DNA from: Sorangium aterium
Lineage (GTDB): Bacteria; Myxococcota_A; Polyangia; Polyangiales; Polyangiaceae
DNA length: 64,000 nucleotides
Direction of reading: 5' to 3'
Assembly (NCBI RefSeq): GCF_028368935.1
Contig: NZ_JAQNDK010000003.1
Location: 1,054,001-1,118,000 of the forward strand
Of this stretch, positions 63,609-64,000 are shown one piece after another (the first letter of the stretch is position 1; each line of letters opens with the position of its first letter). Below the pieces are notes generated by a model. It made no database searches and was not told where the DNA came from. It worked only from the letters and a program-made list of their open reading frames with translations. Both the position numbers and the translations under genes were made by a program.

Positions 63609-64000
63609 ATGGCGATTCCAGGTGATTTCAAGCGCCGCGTCGAGGACGCGATGCGGCTCGAGGTGGACGCGTTTTTTCGTACGGTTCACTATGCGTCTCA
63701 CCTCGCCGAAGGCGAGGAGGCGCTCGATGAGGCGTACTATATCCGCCACCGGGTCGAGACCGTGCGGCGTATCCGCATGACGAGCCGCACGGACGCGCTC
63801 GCGCTCGCGGCGATGATCGGTGAGGATTACGACGCCGCCCGCGCGTGGGCGCGGTATACGGCGCAGGAGCTCAACCACGATCTCCTCTATCTACAGGACC
63901 TGCGGCGGCATGGCTTCACGGGCGAGCAGGTCATCGCGACGCCACCGCTGCCGGCGACCGTAGCGCTGCTCGACTATCTTGAGCGCGGCATCGCGCGCGT
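63609..64000 (+). CDS. Heme-oxygenase-fold (TenA/PqqC-like) protein, 3'-partial
   Basis: First 130 residues of a helical protein running off the window. ATG 63609 follows CGGAGGGA. The sequence is all-helical and His/Glu-containing: 'DFKRRVEDAMRLEVDAFFRTVHYASHLAEGEEALDEAYYIRHRVETVRRIRMTSRTDALALAAMIGEDYDAARAWARYTAQELNHDLLYLQDLRRHGF'. The 'AQELNHDLLYLQDLRRHG' helix with His and the 'HYASHL' helix resemble heme-oxygenase-like iron proteins (haem_oxygenas_2, PqqC, diiron oxidases). Function uncertain until the rest is seen. Confidence 0.55.
   Translation, partial: MAIPGDFKRRVEDAMRLEVDAFFRTVHYASHLAEGEEALDEAYYIRHRVETVRRIRMTSRTDALALAAMIGEDYDAARAWARYTAQELNHDLLYLQDLRRHGFTGEQVIATPPLPATVALLDYLERGIAR

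Overview
The window is a very GC-rich, gene-dense piece of bacterial chromosome, most likely from a myxobacterium of the Sorangium/Polyangium type. The grounds are strong third-position G/C in every reading frame used, many lipoproteins with Ala/Gly/Ser-rich leaders, a Ser/Thr kinase fused to an ATPase and TPR module, Cys-rich 'NCGACGN' repeat proteins, a fibro-slime protein, and multi-domain regulators. The taxonomic call is inference. I recognised no rRNA, tRNA, CRISPR array, insertion sequence or phage module, and no polyketide or non-ribosomal peptide assembly line.

Layout. 1-6.5 kb: 3' part of an NTPase/TPR/winged-helix regulator, an SRPBCC protein, a large MMPL/RND lipid exporter, and a dead HAD phosphatase gene that runs into a striking mirror-arranged repeat hairpin. 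7-16 kb: envelope genes (small lipoprotein, EVE-domain protein, L,D-transpeptidase, a sigma-like protein with a membrane anchor, an OmpA/TSP3 lipoprotein, a 1465-residue lipoprotein). 16-16.7 kb: Phd/RelE-type toxin-antitoxin pair. 16.8-22.8 kb: two paralogous oligopeptide-binding lipoproteins, each with a long insertion, flanking galE. 22.8-35.5 kb: hydrolases and sugar enzymes (alpha/beta hydrolase, GH31, GH1), a divergent LysR/SDR pair, fibro-slime and beta-propeller lipoproteins, a methyltransferase, a quinone oxidoreductase and a cysteine-free glutaredoxin-like protein. 35.8-39.9 kb: complete Opp/Dpp permease and ATPase operon (B-C-D-F) without its own binding protein; the two binding proteins at 17-23 kb are the obvious candidates. 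40-43 kb: a disordered receiver-like protein, BolA and a metallophosphoesterase.

43-48 kb: two consecutive Cys-rich exported proteins, the second ending in an M23 peptidase-like domain. 48-54 kb: a CBS protein, then a repeat lipoprotein whose stop codon lies one base from the start of a 1390-residue Ser/Thr kinase. 54.6-56.7 kb: a family I lipase and its dedicated foldase (LifO), here with a predicted lipoprotein lipase. 56.7-64 kb: a membrane protein, a thioesterase, a desaturase remnant, a frameshifted fatty-acid/sterol hydroxylase-like gene, an FG-GAP lipoprotein, a DMT transporter and the start of a heme-oxygenase-fold protein.

The main themes are peptide uptake, cell-surface lipoproteins, lipid metabolism and export, and signalling. 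Notable non-coding features are inverted repeats in divergent promoters (8.9, 16.0, 27.0 and 63.3 kb), intergenic inverted-repeat elements of one apparent family (11.4, 57.6 and perhaps 60.2 kb), and hairpins between most convergent gene pairs. Positions, motifs and frames were read from the sequence. Family names come from motif recognition without database searches.
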